Positions 51,623-61,262 of a DNA stretch of 64,000 nucleotides are shown here, piece by piece. The position numbers and the translations under genes were made by a program. Origin of the DNA: an uncultured Gallionellaceae bacterium (GTDB taxonomy: Bacteria; Pseudomonadota; Gammaproteobacteria; Burkholderiales; Gallionellaceae). Position 1 is the stretch's first letter. Each line of letters opens with the position of its first letter. The stretch is taken from NCBI GenBank assembly GCA_903847155.1, contig CAINCU010000005.1, forward strand, positions 62,001 through 126,000, read 5' to 3'. The notes beneath the pieces are model-generated. The model saw only the letters and a list, made by a program, of their open reading frames with translations. It was not told where the DNA came from and searched no databases.

Positions 51623-53031
51623 TCGTTGCCATCGCACTCGATCTGGGAACGACGAGCATCAAGGCGGGTCTGCTGTCGCAAGACGGCACTCTGGGCGGCA
51701 TCGTGTCGCAGCACGCGCCGCAGATTGCGGCGGAGGGCGGGCGCTATGAGAGCGATGCGCTTGCCTACGCGGAGACTGCGGATACGGTGTTGGCGGCCTG
51801 TCTGGCGCAGACCGATGCGCGCCCGCCGTTGGGTTTATGCAGTCAGCGTTCTTCATTCCTGATCTGGGAGCGCGCCAGCGGAAAACCGATCACACCACTG
51901 ATTTCCTGGCAGGACGATAGAGGTGCGGCAAGTTGCGCCGCGCTGCGCGCACAAGAAGCAACGATACGCGAACTTACCGGACTGCCGCTCACGCCTTATT
52001 ACTTGGCACCCAAACTGCGTGTGCTGCTGCGCGAACATCCGGCTTGGCGCGAGCAGTTGGTCAATGGCGAATGGCTGCTGGGCACGCTGGATACTTTTCT
52101 AATTTGGCGCTGGACGGGCGGTGCGCAGCATGTGATCGATGCGTCGATGGCGGCACGCACGTTGTTAATGGATATTCATCGTCAGCAGTGGTCGCCTGCA
52201 TTGTGCGAACTGTTCGATATTCCGCTGCAAGCATTGCCGCAAATCAGATCATCCGCCGGATTGAATTTGCCATTGCAAAACGGGTTGGTGTTGCAGGCCA
52301 GTATGGGCGATCAATCCGCCGCGCTGATTTCCAGTATCGCCAGCGATCAGCCGGAAGCCTTGGTCAATCTGGGCACGGGGGGCTTTGTCGTGTGCTATTT
52401 GCCCGCAGGACGGGCAGCGCCGCCGGGCTACTTGCAAACGCTGGTGTGGCAGGGTGAAGACGGGCAGGTACATCTGTCCAGTGAAGGCACGCTCAATTCC
52501 ATTGCCGCCGCTTTGGCGGGTTATCCGACCAAGACCTGCCGCGCGGAGGAATTGGCTGGCGACGATATATTTTGTCTGGCTGAACCGAGCGGCTTGGGGG
52601 CGCCGTATTTCCGTAGCGACCTAGGGCTGACCTTTTCCGAACCGGTGGAACTTCTTCCACCGCAGCGCATCGCAGTGCTGCTGCAAGAAGGCATCATCTT
52701 TCGCGTGGCGCGCATCCTGGAAGATTTTCAGCGCGAATTCAGCATCACACGCGTCTATCTCTCTGGCGGTCGCTCCAACTTGCCCTGTTTGCAGCAAGGC
52801 ATTGCCCAGTGCACTCAACTCCCCATTTACCGCTTGCCGCAGGCGGATGCCAGCCTGCTCGGTGCGGCGCAGTTAGCTGCCAGGTTATCCTTGACTACCA
52901 ACATGCGCGCCGAAAAAATCGAAGTGGCTCAGTCTGTTAAAGAGCTACCGGAAAAATATGTACGCTGGAAGGTGTGGTTGGATATGATGCTGCGCCCCCG
53001 GCCAGCCGGGCGTGATTTGCAGACTCTTTGA
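51619..53031 (+). CDS. FGGY-family carbohydrate kinase (glycerol kinase-like)
   Basis: The 470-residue protein has the actin-like ATPase fold of FGGY kinases: 'AIALDLGTTSIKAGLL', 'SWQDDRGAASCAAL', 'ASMGDQSAAL', 'LVNLGTGGFVVCYL' and 'VYLSGGRSNLPCLQQGIAQC'. It starts with ATG overlapping the glpD stop. Context favours glycerol phosphorylation (GlpK-like), but it is diverged from typical GlpK and its substrate could be another polyol. Confidence 0.85.
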   Translation: MIVAIALDLGTTSIKAGLLSQDGTLGGIVSQHAPQIAAEGGRYESDALAYAETADTVLAACLAQTDARPPLGLCSQRSSFLIWERASGKPITPLISWQDDRGAASCAALRAQEATIRELTGLPLTPYYLAPKLRVLLREHPAWREQLVNGEWLLGTLDTFLIWRWTGGAQHVIDASMAARTLLMDIHRQQWSPALCELFDIPLQALPQIRSSAGLNLPLQNGLVLQASMGDQSAALISSIASDQPEALVNLGTGGFVVCYLPAGRAAPPGYLQTLVWQGEDGQVHLSSEGTLNSIAAALAGYPTKTCRAEELAGDDIFCLAEPSGLGAPYFRSDLGLTFSEPVELLPPQRIAVLLQEGIIFRVARILEDFQREFSITRVYLSGGRSNLPCLQQGIAQCTQLPIYRLPQADASLLGAAQLAARLSLTTNMRAEKIEVAQSVKELPEKYVRWKVWLDMMLRPRPAGRDLQTL

Positions 53032-53038
53032 TAAGAGT

Positions 53039-53067
53039 TTGACAGGTGGGGAGGTCTCACATAGAAT
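53039..53067 (+). promoter_or_regulatory. Promoter of rplM-rpsI
   Basis: TTGACA at 53039-53044, exactly 17 nt, then TAGAAT at 53062-53067. It lies 51 nt before the rplM start and partly follows the end of the upstream gene. Confidence 0.8.
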
Positions 53068-53117
53068 GCGCGCCCTTCGCAGTCCGTTATCCATATTTTA
53101 AAGATTTAGGAAATGCC

Positions 53118-53555
53118 ATGAAAACATTTTCCGCTAAGCCGCACGAAGTCCAGCATGACTGGTTGCTGGTTGATGCCGCCGACAAGATTCTGGGCCGTTT
53201 GGCCAGCCAGATTGCTATCCGCTTGCGCGGCAAGCATAAGGCCATCTACACACCGCACGTTGATACCGGCGATTTCGTCGTGGTCGTCAATGCCGACAAG
53301 CTGCGCGTGACCGGCAACAAGGCTCAGGACAAGATTTACTACCGCCATACGGGTTATCCCGGCGGTATTCACGCAACCAATTTCCTTAAGCTGCAACAGC
53401 GCCATCCACAGCGCGTGTTGCAAAAGGCCGTGCGCGGCATGTTGCCAAAAGGACCTCTGGGCTATGCGATGTTGAGCAAGCTCAAGGTCTACGGCGGTGC
53501 AACTCATCCGCACAGCGCGCAGCAACCGAAACTTATTGAACTGTTGAAGGCTTAA
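53118..53555 (+). CDS. rplM: 50S ribosomal protein L13
   Basis: L13 is an early 23S rRNA-binding protein of the large subunit. The 145-residue product '[20 protein letters not shown]...' matches along its whole length ('[20 protein letters not shown]', '[10 protein letters not shown]', '[11 protein letters not shown]'). TAGGAAATGCC precedes the ATG at 53118. rpsI follows 2 nt after its stop. Confidence 0.98.
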   Translation: MKTFSAKPHEVQHDWLLVDAADKILGRLASQIAIRLRGKHKAIYTPHVDTGDFVVVVNADKLRVTGNKAQDKIYYRHTGYPGGIHATNFLKLQQRHPQRVLQKAVRGMLPKGPLGYAMLSKLKVYGGATHPHSAQQPKLIELLKA

Positions 53556-53557
53556 TT

Positions 53558-53950
53558 ATGAGCGTAACTTATAACTACGGAACAGGCCGTCGCAAGAGCG
53601 CGGTGGCACGTGTGTTCATGAAGCCCGGTAAGGGCGAAATCGTTGTCAACGACAAGCCGATCGACGAGTTTTTCTCGCGCGAGACAGGTCGTATGGTGGT
53701 GCGTCAACCTCTGGAACTGACAGAAATGATGGGCAAGTTCGACATCATGGTGAACGTTGCCGGTGGCGGCGAATCCGGTCAAGCGGGTGCGGTGCGCCAT
53801 GGCATCACCCGCGCGCTGATTGATTTCGACGCAAACCTGAAGCCAGTCTTGAGCAAGGCAGGTCTGGTTACTCGTGATGCACGTGAAGTCGAGCGTAAGA
53901 AAGTCGGTCTGCGTAAAGCTCGTCGCAGGAAACAATTCTCCAAGCGTTAA
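53558..53950 (+). CDS. rpsI: 30S ribosomal protein S9
   Basis: S9 reaches the P-site tRNA with its C-terminal tail. The 130-residue product has '[20 protein letters not shown]', '[15 protein letters not shown]' and the conserved basic tail ending 'RRKQFSKR'. It is in an operon with rplM. Hairpins follow directly. Confidence 0.98.
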   Translation: MSVTYNYGTGRRKSAVARVFMKPGKGEIVVNDKPIDEFFSRETGRMVVRQPLELTEMMGKFDIMVNVAGGGESGQAGAVRHGITRALIDFDANLKPVLSKAGLVTRDAREVERKKVGLRKARRRKQFSKR

Positions 53951-53992
53951 TCCTTCGGGATTACCGCTGGTCCTTCGGGACCAGCCGTTGGA

Positions 53993-54022
53993 CGGAAAAG
54001 CCGCCTTTGGGCGGCTTTTCCA
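53993..54022 (+). terminator. Terminator of rplM-rpsI
   Basis: GGAAAAGCCGCC-TTTG-GGCGGCTTTTCC is a perfect 12-bp hairpin; the T run is built into the stem. A second hairpin, GCTGGTCC-TTCG-GGACCAGC, lies just upstream at 53967-53986. Confidence 0.85.
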
Positions 54023-54057
54023 TTTATCATTCGCAACCACTTTTAGAGAGGTGAACA

Positions 54058-55086
54058 ATGCTTAAGGTTGGAATCGTTGGCGGGACAGGATATACCGGAG
54101 TTGAATTGCTACGGCTGCTGGCGGGACATCCGCAGGCGGAACTGCGGGTGATTACTTCGCGTGCCGATGCAGGCACACCGGTCAGCCAGATGTTCCCCAG
54201 CCTGCGCGGTCATGTCGATCTGAAGTTCACTCATCCGGATGAAGCACATCTCGACCAGTGCGACGTGGTGTTCTTCGCCACGCCCAATGGCATCGCCATG
54301 CAACAGACCCGTGCCTTGCTGGATGCGGGCGTGCGGGTGATCGACCTCGCTGCGGATTTCCGTATCCAGGACATCGCCGAGTGGGAAAAGTGGTACGGCA
54401 TGACGCACGCCTGTCCCGACTTGGTGGCGGAAGCGGTGTATGGCTTGCCGGAAGTGAATCGGGCGAAAATCAAACAGGCGCGGCTGGTGGCCAATCCGGG
54501 TTGTTATCCGACGGCGGTGCAACTGGGTTTTATACCCTTGCTGGAAGCAGGGCTGATCGAGGAAGGTTCGCTGATCGCCGATGCCAAATCCGGCGTGTCC
54601 GGTGCAGGGCGCAAGGCCGAGGTTCACTCGCTGTTTTCCGAGGCTTCGGATAATTTCAAGGCTTACGGCGTGGCCGGGCATCGGCATTTGCCGGAGATTA
54701 AACAAGGGTTGGCAAACATCTTGGGCAAGCCGGTCGGGCTGACCTTTGTGCCGCACCTGACACCGCTGATACGCGGCATCCATGCCACGCTGTATGGGCG
54801 GATCAAGAAAGATGCTGACTTGCAGGCATTGTTTGAGCAGCGTTATGCTGGCGAGGCATTCGTTGATGTGCTACCTGCGGGTAGCATGCCCGAGACGCGT
54901 TCGGTGCGCGGTTCAAACATCTGCCGCATCGCGGTACACAGACCTCAAGGAGGTGACACGGTGGTTGTACTGTCGGTGATCGATAATCTAGTCAAAGGTG
55001 CGGCGGGACAGGCTGTGCAGAATATGAATATCATGTTCGGTTTGCCTGAGGCGGACGGAATAAACCTGATTCCTTTGTTGCCCTGA
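54058..55086 (+). CDS. argC: N-acetyl-gamma-glutamyl-phosphate reductase
   Basis: ArgC reduces N-acetylglutamyl phosphate in arginine synthesis. The 342-residue protein has the NADP site '[18 protein letters not shown]', the catalytic Cys in '[12 protein letters not shown]' and '[11 protein letters not shown]' with the catalytic His. AGAGAGG at 54045 precedes the ATG. A DUF6776 gene follows after 4 nt. Confidence 0.96.
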   Translation: MLKVGIVGGTGYTGVELLRLLAGHPQAELRVITSRADAGTPVSQMFPSLRGHVDLKFTHPDEAHLDQCDVVFFATPNGIAMQQTRALLDAGVRVIDLAADFRIQDIAEWEKWYGMTHACPDLVAEAVYGLPEVNRAKIKQARLVANPGCYPTAVQLGFIPLLEAGLIEEGSLIADAKSGVSGAGRKAEVHSLFSEASDNFKAYGVAGHRHLPEIKQGLANILGKPVGLTFVPHLTPLIRGIHATLYGRIKKDADLQALFEQRYAGEAFVDVLPAGSMPETRSVRGSNICRIAVHRPQGGDTVVVLSVIDNLVKGAAGQAVQNMNIMFGLPEADGINLIPLLP

Positions 55087-55090
55087 AAAA

Positions 55091-55834
55091 ATGATACGCA
55101 CCCTGAAACGCAGATTCAGTATTTCCGCGCCGCGCTTGTCGGTACGTCCCCATGTGCCATGGTATGTGCGCTGGGCCATTACGTTACCCTTCCTGCTAAT
55201 CATGGGTTATCTGGTGTGGTGGGCTTACGACACGGGAATGGAATTGGCCGGATTTCATCGCGGGCAAGCGGAGAAGGAGATCGCTGAGTTGCGTGATCGG
55301 GTGGTATTTCTGGAGGCGGAGAATGCCAAACAGACCAATCAGATTGCGGTGGATGAGCGTCAAACACAGATTCAGCAAGCGGCCGCAGATGAAGTGCAAG
55401 TTCAGGTCAAGGCGCTGCATGACGAGAATTCTCAATTGCAGGAAGATTTGTCATTCTTTCAAAATCTTCCACTTACTGCCGGGCGTGATGCGGATTTGTC
55501 TATCCATAGACCCAAATTGGAAGCAGGAAGTCTTCCCGGTGAATATCACCTGCGGATGTTGTTAGTGCAGGGTATTCAGCGTCAAGGACGGGATTTTGAA
55601 GGTGACCTTCAGATACTGGTGAACGGTGCAAATGGTGGCCAAAAAGTAGTGTTACAATTCCCTCGGCAGAATGAAGCTGAAGTTGCGGAGCACCGTTTGA
55701 GCTTCAGGTATTATCAGCGTGTGGATCGAGTGTTCAGACTGCCACCCGACACACGCGTTGATAGCGTTGAAATCAGGGTGTTTGAAAAGGGACTGCAAGA
55801 GCCCAAAGCAAAGCAGACAGTATTGCTTTCATAA
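55091..55834 (+). CDS. DUF6776 family membrane protein
   Basis: The 247-residue protein has one membrane helix at about residues 28-48 ('WAITLPFLLIMGYLVWWAY'), a coiled coil at about 58-120, and a beta-rich C-terminal domain ('EYHLRMLLVQGI', 'RLSFRYYQRVDRVFRLP'). This plan and its place between argC and a bactofilin gene fit the DUF6776 family of unknown function. It may anchor or help the bactofilin, which is inference. Confidence 0.8.
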   Translation: MIRTLKRRFSISAPRLSVRPHVPWYVRWAITLPFLLIMGYLVWWAYDTGMELAGFHRGQAEKEIAELRDRVVFLEAENAKQTNQIAVDERQTQIQQAAADEVQVQVKALHDENSQLQEDLSFFQNLPLTAGRDADLSIHRPKLEAGSLPGEYHLRMLLVQGIQRQGRDFEGDLQILVNGANGGQKVVLQFPRQNEAEVAEHRLSFRYYQRVDRVFRLPPDTRVDSVEIRVFEKGLQEPKAKQTVLLS

Positions 55835-55847
55835 TGGAGAAGACTTG

Positions 55848-56255
55848 ATGTTCAATAAGCATAGCAAGCCGCAAAACCGCATTGACTCACTAATTGGTCT
55901 GGGTACCAAGGTCAAGGGTGATGTGTTTTTCACAGGTGGATTGCGTGTGGACGGTGAGATCAGTGGTAATGTGGTTGCAGATCAGTCCAAAGCCAGCACA
56001 CTGGTTTTAAGCGAGCATGCCAAAGTTGATGGTGAGATCAGGGTGACTCATCTGGTAGTGAATGGAGTAGTGACTGGACCGATACATGCGTCGGAATATA
56101 TGGAACTACAAAGCAAGGCCAAGATCACAGGTGATGTGAAGTACAAGACGTTGGAGATTCAATTGGGCGCGATTGTTGAAGGAAAATTGGTACACCTTAA
56201 TGAAGCATCGGAAAAAGTGGTATCGCTCAAACTGAGTGGCACCGAATCAAAATAA
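55848..56255 (+). CDS. Bactofilin (polymer-forming cytoskeletal protein)
   Basis: Bactofilins form nucleotide-free filaments of beta-helix subunits used in cell shape or polar organisation. The 135-residue protein has a short disordered N-terminus and the core 'SLIGLGTKVKGDVFFTGGLR', 'DGEISGNVV', 'HASEYMELQSKAKITGDV' and 'LQIGAIVEGKL'-type repeats. GGAGAAG at 55836 precedes the ATG. It sits 13 nt after the DUF6776 gene and 18 nt before erpA. Confidence 0.93.
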   Translation: MFNKHSKPQNRIDSLIGLGTKVKGDVFFTGGLRVDGEISGNVVADQSKASTLVLSEHAKVDGEIRVTHLVVNGVVTGPIHASEYMELQSKAKITGDVKYKTLEIQLGAIVEGKLVHLNEASEKVVSLKLSGTESK

Positions 56256-56273
56256 TACAGTAAGGAGAAGAAC

Positions 56274-56624
56274 ATGAATGCAGTGACCGAAATGCAAGAC
56301 CCGCTGTTGTTTACCGACAGCGCGGCAAATAAAGTGAAACAGTTGATCGAGGAGGAAGGTAACAATGAGCTCAAGCTGCGTGTGTTCGTCAGTGGTGGCG
56401 GCTGTTCCGGCTTTCAATACGGTTTCACTTTTGACGAAGTAGCCAACGAAGACGACACTGTAATGAGCAAGAATGGCGTGCAATTATTGATTGACCCGAT
56501 GAGTTTCCAGTATCTGGTTGGTGCGGAGATTGACTACACCGAAGGTCTGGAAGGTTCGCAGTTTGTCATCAGGAATCCGAATGCCACCACTACCTGTGGT
56601 TGCGGATCGTCTTTCTCGGTATAA
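56274..56624 (+). CDS. erpA: Iron-sulfur cluster insertion protein ErpA
   Basis: ErpA is an A-type carrier that delivers Fe-S clusters to target enzymes. The 116-residue protein has the three cluster cysteines C44 ('[10 protein letters not shown]'), C108 and C110 ('[11 protein letters not shown]'). AAGGAG at 56261 precedes the ATG. It ends the argC-DUF6776-bactofilin-erpA group; a terminator follows. Confidence 0.96.
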   Translation: MNAVTEMQDPLLFTDSAANKVKQLIEEEGNNELKLRVFVSGGGCSGFQYGFTFDEVANEDDTVMSKNGVQLLIDPMSFQYLVGAEIDYTEGLEGSQFVIRNPNATTTCGCGSSFSV

Positions 56625-56643
56625 ATCAGGCTGTTTGTTTCTC

Positions 56644-56672
56644 AAAAACGGGGCGCATCTGCGCCCCGTTTG
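56644..56672. terminator. Terminator between erpA and anmK (convergent)
   Basis: ACGGGGCGCA-TC-TGCGCCCCGT forms a 10-bp hairpin, with AAAA before and TTTGTTTT after. It is usable by both convergent genes. Confidence 0.88.
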
Positions 56673-56674
56673 TT

Positions 56675-57775
56675 TTATGCCGGGTAAATTGCACCCAACA
56701 CACAGGGATGTTTTGCACCGGTGACGGCAGGCAGGTTGGATGGGCGCAGATGCAAAGTCTGTTGAGCCAGCCAGGCAAAGGCAATGGCCTCCATCCAGTC
56801 GGCGGCAATACCCAACACATCAGTTTTCAGAATGCGACATTGCGGTAGCGCATGTCGCAAATGCGATACCAGCGCGTTGTTATGTGCTCCGCCGCCGCAC
56901 AGGTAGAGCTCTTCCACTCCAGTACAGAAGTGTTGTACAGCATCGGCAATGCTGTCGCCAGTGAGCGCGAGCAATGTTGCCTGCACGTCCTCGGGGATTT
57001 CGTTTCCGTTTAGATGTTTTTCCAGCCAAGCCATGTTGAACAAATCACGCCCGGTGCTCTTGGGTGGAGTGGCGACAAAGAAAGGCTCGGCTAACAATCT
57101 TTGCAGCAGCAAGGGGATGATCTTGCCGCTGGCAGACCATGCGCCATTCTTGTCGAAGAGTTCCGCTTGATGTTTGGTGATCCATGCATCCATCAGCAGG
57201 TTGCCCGGGCCGCTATCGAACCCTGTCGTATTCTCCCTTGGGGGAAGATCAGTCAGATTGGCGATGCCGCCGATGTTGAGAATGGCGCGGTGGATGCTTG
57301 CGTGGCGCAGCACATGATCATGAAAAGCCGGAACCAGCGGTGCTCCCTGTCCGCCCGCCGCGATGTCGCGTGAGCGGAAGTCGCTTACCACATTAATGCC
57401 GGTCAACTCGGCCAACAACGCTGCATTGTTGAGTTGAATGGTATAGCCAAGTTCCGGACGGTGGCGGATGGTCTGCCCGTGACAACCTATGGCTTGAATT
57501 TGCTCCGGTGCGAATCCGGATTTCTTCAGCAAAGCATGTATCGCATCGGCGTATTCATTCGCCAATTGAATGGCAATGACTTGCGACTGGTGCAGTTCGT
57601 CAGAGGCAGCCGTGTGCAGAGCGAGTATCGCCTCTTTTAGGGATTCGGCATAGAGTTGGTAATGGCTGGAAACCAGCCGCGGTGAAGCTTGCGAGAGATC
57701 AACCAGCGCGGCATCAATGCCATCCAGGCTGGTGCCGGACATGATGCCAATGTATAAGTCGGGTGTGGTGTTCAC
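56675..57775 (-). CDS. anmK: Anhydro-N-acetylmuramic acid kinase
   Basis: AnmK phosphorylates and opens anhydroMurNAc during peptidoglycan recycling. The 366-residue protein has 'YIGIMSGTSLDGIDAALVD', 'IGCHGQTIRHRP', 'VSDFRSRDIAAGGQGAPLVP', 'NIGGIANLTDLP' and 'LYLCGGGAHNNAL'. It lies directly after the M23 peptidase gene on the same strand; the stop of that gene and its start are 1 nt apart. Confidence 0.95.
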   Translation of the reverse strand: MNTTPDLYIGIMSGTSLDGIDAALVDLSQASPRLVSSHYQLYAESLKEAILALHTAASDELHQSQVIAIQLANEYADAIHALLKKSGFAPEQIQAIGCHGQTIRHRPELGYTIQLNNAALLAELTGINVVSDFRSRDIAAGGQGAPLVPAFHDHVLRHASIHRAILNIGGIANLTDLPPRENTTGFDSGPGNLLMDAWITKHQAELFDKNGAWSASGKIIPLLLQRLLAEPFFVATPPKSTGRDLFNMAWLEKHLNGNEIPEDVQATLLALTGDSIADAVQHFCTGVEELYLCGGGAHNNALVSHLRHALPQCRILKTDVLGIAADWMEAIAFAWLAQQTLHLRPSNLPAVTGAKHPCVLGAIYPA

Positions 57776-59074
57776 CTAGTCAAGTTTGGCGACACGGGTA
57801 TTGCGCAACATATCCAGCTGCCCGTACAGATTGGCAGTTGCGTCCGCAAATGCGGCCTTTTGCGCTTCGCTGATCGGTTTGCCGTCCGGCAGCGCAACTT
57901 TCAACGGGTCGCGCTGGATGCCGTTTATCCTGAATTCATAATGCAGATGCGGTCCGGTGGCCAAGCCAGTCATGCCGACATAACCTATGATCTGTCCTTG
58001 CCCCACATGTTGGCCGCTACGCAGGCCGCCGGCGAAGCGCGACAGGTGGCCGTAAACTGTAGTGTAACGGCCTTGGTGATTGACCATCACCACATTGCCA
58101 TAGCCGTTTTGTTTGCCGACGAAGGCTACTATACCGTCGCAAGTAACCTTGACCTTGGTGCCCATCGGAGCGGCGTAATCCACGCCTTTATGTGAACGCC
58201 ACTTATTTAGTATCGGATGGAAGCGTGACATGCTGAAACCGGAACTGACACGAGAAAACTCGAGCGGTGATCGAAGGAAAGCTTTGCGCATGCTCTTGCC
58301 ATCCGGTGAGTAATAATTGCCGCCCGATTCGGTGTTCTGGAAGTACGCAGCGCGGTAAGCGTTACTGTGGTTGATGAATTCGGCAGAGAGGATGCGACCG
58401 GTACGTGTTGGCTCGCCGTTGATATACGTCATTTCGTAAATGACGGTGAACTTGTCGCCCTTGCGCAGATCGCGATGAAAATCAATGTCACCGCCGAAGA
58501 TGTCAGCCAACTGGTTGGCTGCGGGATCGGGCAGGCCGGCCTCATCGGTTGCGGCGAATAGATTCGTCTTGATCTCCCCGGTGCGGACTTGTATGCGCTG
58601 TTCGGTAATGGCGGGCAATGTGCGCGCTTTGAAGTCGTTGCCGGTCTTTTCGATAATGATTTGGTTGGCGTCGTTGCCCTGATAGCGCAGTGCCAACAAC
58701 GCACCGTTGGCATCTGTTTCGGCTTGAACATCTTTGCCTACGGCCAACTGGCGTAATCCTTCGGCGGCCTTATTCTTGCGCAAGTAGTCGCTGGCAGGTT
58801 GGTCTTCTACGTTCAGGCGGCGCAACAACTCGGCAATCGTGTCGCCGCGCTGGATGCGTTCGTTACGCCAAAAAGTTGTAGCGTTGCCAGCAATTGCGGG
58901 AGCGGAAGGTAGGACAATGTCTTCAATCACGGACTTTTGCTCGCGCGTGATGGTATCCGCCTGTGGCATGATGCCGAAGGCTGTCACTACACCCAATAAA
59001 GGCAGGGTAGAGAGTGTGACGAACCAGCGCAACTTCATTTTGTGTGCGTGTGATAAAGTATTTTGCGGTAACAT
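57776..59074 (-). CDS. M23 family murein endopeptidase
   Basis: The 432-residue protein has an N-terminal membrane anchor or signal ('LRWFVTLSTLPLLGVVTAFG'), an OapA/LysM-like region ('IQRGDTIAELLRRLNVED') and a C-terminal M23 (LytM) domain. The zinc ligands of that domain are in 'SHKGVDYAAPMGTKV' and 'GPHLHYEFRI'. MepM-like enzymes cut cross-links so the wall can grow. The start at 59074 follows GGGAGG. It is co-transcribed with anmK. Confidence 0.92.
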   Translation of the reverse strand: MLPQNTLSHAHKMKLRWFVTLSTLPLLGVVTAFGIMPQADTITREQKSVIEDIVLPSAPAIAGNATTFWRNERIQRGDTIAELLRRLNVEDQPASDYLRKNKAAEGLRQLAVGKDVQAETDANGALLALRYQGNDANQIIIEKTGNDFKARTLPAITEQRIQVRTGEIKTNLFAATDEAGLPDPAANQLADIFGGDIDFHRDLRKGDKFTVIYEMTYINGEPTRTGRILSAEFINHSNAYRAAYFQNTESGGNYYSPDGKSMRKAFLRSPLEFSRVSSGFSMSRFHPILNKWRSHKGVDYAAPMGTKVKVTCDGIVAFVGKQNGYGNVVMVNHQGRYTTVYGHLSRFAGGLRSGQHVGQGQIIGYVGMTGLATGPHLHYEFRINGIQRDPLKVALPDGKPISEAQKAAFADATANLYGQLDMLRNTRVAKLD

Positions 59075-59232
59075 TCGCGCCTCCCAAGGCGGCAGTGCTG
59101 GCAGTCAGTGGCCCTTCAGCGACAGACGCTAGCACTTGTTGAGATGAAATTGGTGCGCACTTTAACAGAAAGCGCTAGCCCCTCAAAACCCGTTCAGACA
59201 TTGGGCGAAAAACAGACAAGCGGTCTTTCGAT

Positions 59233-60429
59233 ATGAATCAACAAGAAATTCTCAATCAAATCAAACGCGGCAGCGACGAATTGCTGCTCGAATCCGAACT
59301 AATCAAGAAATTGGATCAAGGTCGCCCGTTGCGCATCAAAGCCGGTTTCGATCCTACCGCGCCCGACCTGCACCTCGGTCACACCGTGCTGCTCAATAAA
59401 ATGCGCCAGTTGCAGGACTTGGGGCACCACGCGCTATTCCTGATCGGCGACTTCACCGGCATGATCGGCGACCCTACAGGAAAAAACACTACCCGTCCGC
59501 CACTGTCGCGTGAGCAGGTGCTTGCCAATGCGCAGAGTTACCGCGAGCAAGTATTCAAAGTGCTTGATCCGAATAAAACTGAAGTCGTGTTCAACTCCAC
59601 TTGGATGGATAAATTCAGCGCGGTCGATCTGATTCGCCTCGCTGCCACACATACTGTGGCGCAGATGCTGGAGCGCGACGACTTCTCCAAGCGCTATAAA
59701 GCCAACCAGCCCATCGCCATCCACGAATTCATCTATCCGCTGGTGCAAGGCTATGACTCCGTCGCGCTCAAGGCTGATATTGAACTAGGCGGCACCGACC
59801 AGAAATTCAACCTGCTGATGGGACGCGAACTGCAAAAGCACTTTGGCCAACCCGCGCAGTGTGTGCTCACCATGCCGCTATTGGAGGGGCTGGACGGCAT
59901 TAACAAGATGTCCAAGTCGCTGGGTAACTACGTTGGCATCACCGACACACCGCAAGAAATGTTTGGCAAATTGATGTCAGTCTCCGATGATTTGATGTGG
60001 CGCTACCTTGAATTGCTCTCCTTTCGCAGTCTGGCGCAGATCGAAAATTTCCGCGAAGAAGTGAATGGCGGCCGCAACCCGCGCGACATCAAAGTGCTGC
60101 TGGCGCAGGAAATCGTCGCCCGATTCCACACGCAAAAAGCCGCCGAAGACGCACTGGCGGAATTTGAAGCACGCTTCCAGAAAGGCGTGCTGCCGGACGA
60201 TATGCCTGAAATTAGTGTTGCCGGAACCAACGGCAACATAGGTATCGCTCAACTTCTCAAACAGGCCGGTTTTGTTCCCAGCACATCCGAAGCGCTGCGC
60301 ATGATAGATGCCGGAGCAGTCAAACTCGACGGCGAAAAAGTCGGCGACAAAGCACTGCAACTCAAGGCGGGAGCGGTGGTTGTGGCGCAAGTTGGCAAAC
60401 GCAAGTTCGGGCGGATAACGGTGCAATAA
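59233..60429 (+). CDS. tyrS: Tyrosyl-tRNA synthetase
   Basis: TyrRS charges tRNA-Tyr. The 398-residue class I synthetase has the HIGH motif form '[11 protein letters not shown]', '[16 protein letters not shown]' and '[11 protein letters not shown]', and ends in an S4 RNA-binding domain ('[20 protein letters not shown]'). This is the TyrRS type with Lys-Met-Ser-Lys-Ser found in many proteobacteria (TyrZ-like length). Confidence 0.96.
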   Translation: MNQQEILNQIKRGSDELLLESELIKKLDQGRPLRIKAGFDPTAPDLHLGHTVLLNKMRQLQDLGHHALFLIGDFTGMIGDPTGKNTTRPPLSREQVLANAQSYREQVFKVLDPNKTEVVFNSTWMDKFSAVDLIRLAATHTVAQMLERDDFSKRYKANQPIAIHEFIYPLVQGYDSVALKADIELGGTDQKFNLLMGRELQKHFGQPAQCVLTMPLLEGLDGINKMSKSLGNYVGITDTPQEMFGKLMSVSDDLMWRYLELLSFRSLAQIENFREEVNGGRNPRDIKVLLAQEIVARFHTQKAAEDALAEFEARFQKGVLPDDMPEISVAGTNGNIGIAQLLKQAGFVPSTSEALRMIDAGAVKLDGEKVGDKALQLKAGAVVVAQVGKRKFGRITVQ

Positions 60430-60436
60430 ATATCGG

Positions 60437-60465
60437 TTGTGTAATAAAGCGTTGTTTTGTAGAAT
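60437..60465 (+). promoter_or_regulatory. Promoter of the rpsU operon
   Basis: TTGTGT, 17 nt, TAGAAT; it starts 7 nt after the tyrS stop and lies 37 nt before rpsU. Confidence 0.6.
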
Positions 60466-60501
60466 CGCGCCCTCGAATTTTTGGTAGAAGGTAGTTTGTT
60501 C

Positions 60502-60714
60502 ATGACAACAGTACGTGTTAAAGAGAATGAGCCGTTCGAAGTGGCGATGCGCCGCTTCAAGCGTTCGGTGGAAAAAACCGGTCTGTTGACCGAATTGCGT
60601 GCTCGTGAGTTTTACGAGAAGCCCACCGCAGAGCGCAAGCGCAAGCTGGCTGCTGCCGTGAAGCGCCATTACAAGCGCCTGCGTAGCCAGACTCTCCCGC
60701 CTAAGCTGTATTGA
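60502..60714 (+). CDS. rpsU: 30S ribosomal protein S21
   Basis: S21 helps mRNA binding during initiation. The 70-residue basic protein '[20 protein letters not shown]' ends '[10 protein letters not shown]'. The ATG at 60502 is chosen over an upstream in-frame start because known S21 proteins begin here. It heads the rpsU-yqeY-dnaG-rpoD macromolecular synthesis operon. Confidence 0.97.
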   Translation: MTTVRVKENEPFEVAMRRFKRSVEKTGLLTELRAREFYEKPTAERKRKLAAAVKRHYKRLRSQTLPPKLY

Positions 60715-60748
60715 TCTGCCTCGCCTCTCGGGCGAAGGGTAGTTTGAT

Positions 60749-61195
60749 ATGAGTCTCAAGCAGCAAATCACCGAAGACATGAAGACCGCGATGCGCGCCA
60801 GGGAAACGGCGCGTCTCGGGGCGATTCGTCTTTTACTCGCGGCGATGAAGCAGCGCGAGGTGGACGAGCGCATCGAGCTAACGGATACTGATGTGGTTGC
60901 CATCATCGAAAAGATGTTGAAGCAGCGCCGCGATTCCATCAGTCAATTCGAAGCGGCAAACCGTCAGGATTTGGTGGATATCGAAAAGTTTGAAGTAACC
61001 GTGTTGCAGACCTATATGCCGCAGCAACTCAGCGAGGCCGATGTTATCGCCGCCATCGCCGAGGCCATCGCTGCGACAGGTGCAGCCGGACCGCAAGATA
61101 TGGGTAAAGTGATGGGCGTGGTAAAGCCCAAGCTGGCCGGACGTGCCGATATGGGCAAAGTTTCCGGTCTGATTAAAGCGCAACTGACCAAGTAA
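60749..61195 (+). CDS. yqeY: GatB/YqeY domain protein
   Basis: The 148-residue helical protein resembles the tRNA-binding tail of the GatB amidotransferase subunit: 'LKQQITEDMKTAMRARE', 'RLGAIRLLLAAMKQREVDER' and 'DMGKVMGVVKPKLAGRADMG'. Its own function is not settled. It sits between rpsU and dnaG, its usual place in betaproteobacteria. Confidence 0.93.
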   Translation: MSLKQQITEDMKTAMRARETARLGAIRLLLAAMKQREVDERIELTDTDVVAIIEKMLKQRRDSISQFEAANRQDLVDIEKFEVTVLQTYMPQQLSEADVIAAIAEAIAATGAAGPQDMGKVMGVVKPKLAGRADMGKVSGLIKAQLTK

Positions 61196-61262
61196 TCGTT
61201 TCTCTAGCAGTATCTCCATTAGTCGATGCGGCGTATCTCAGCCGCTAATGCGCGAGGGCAGA

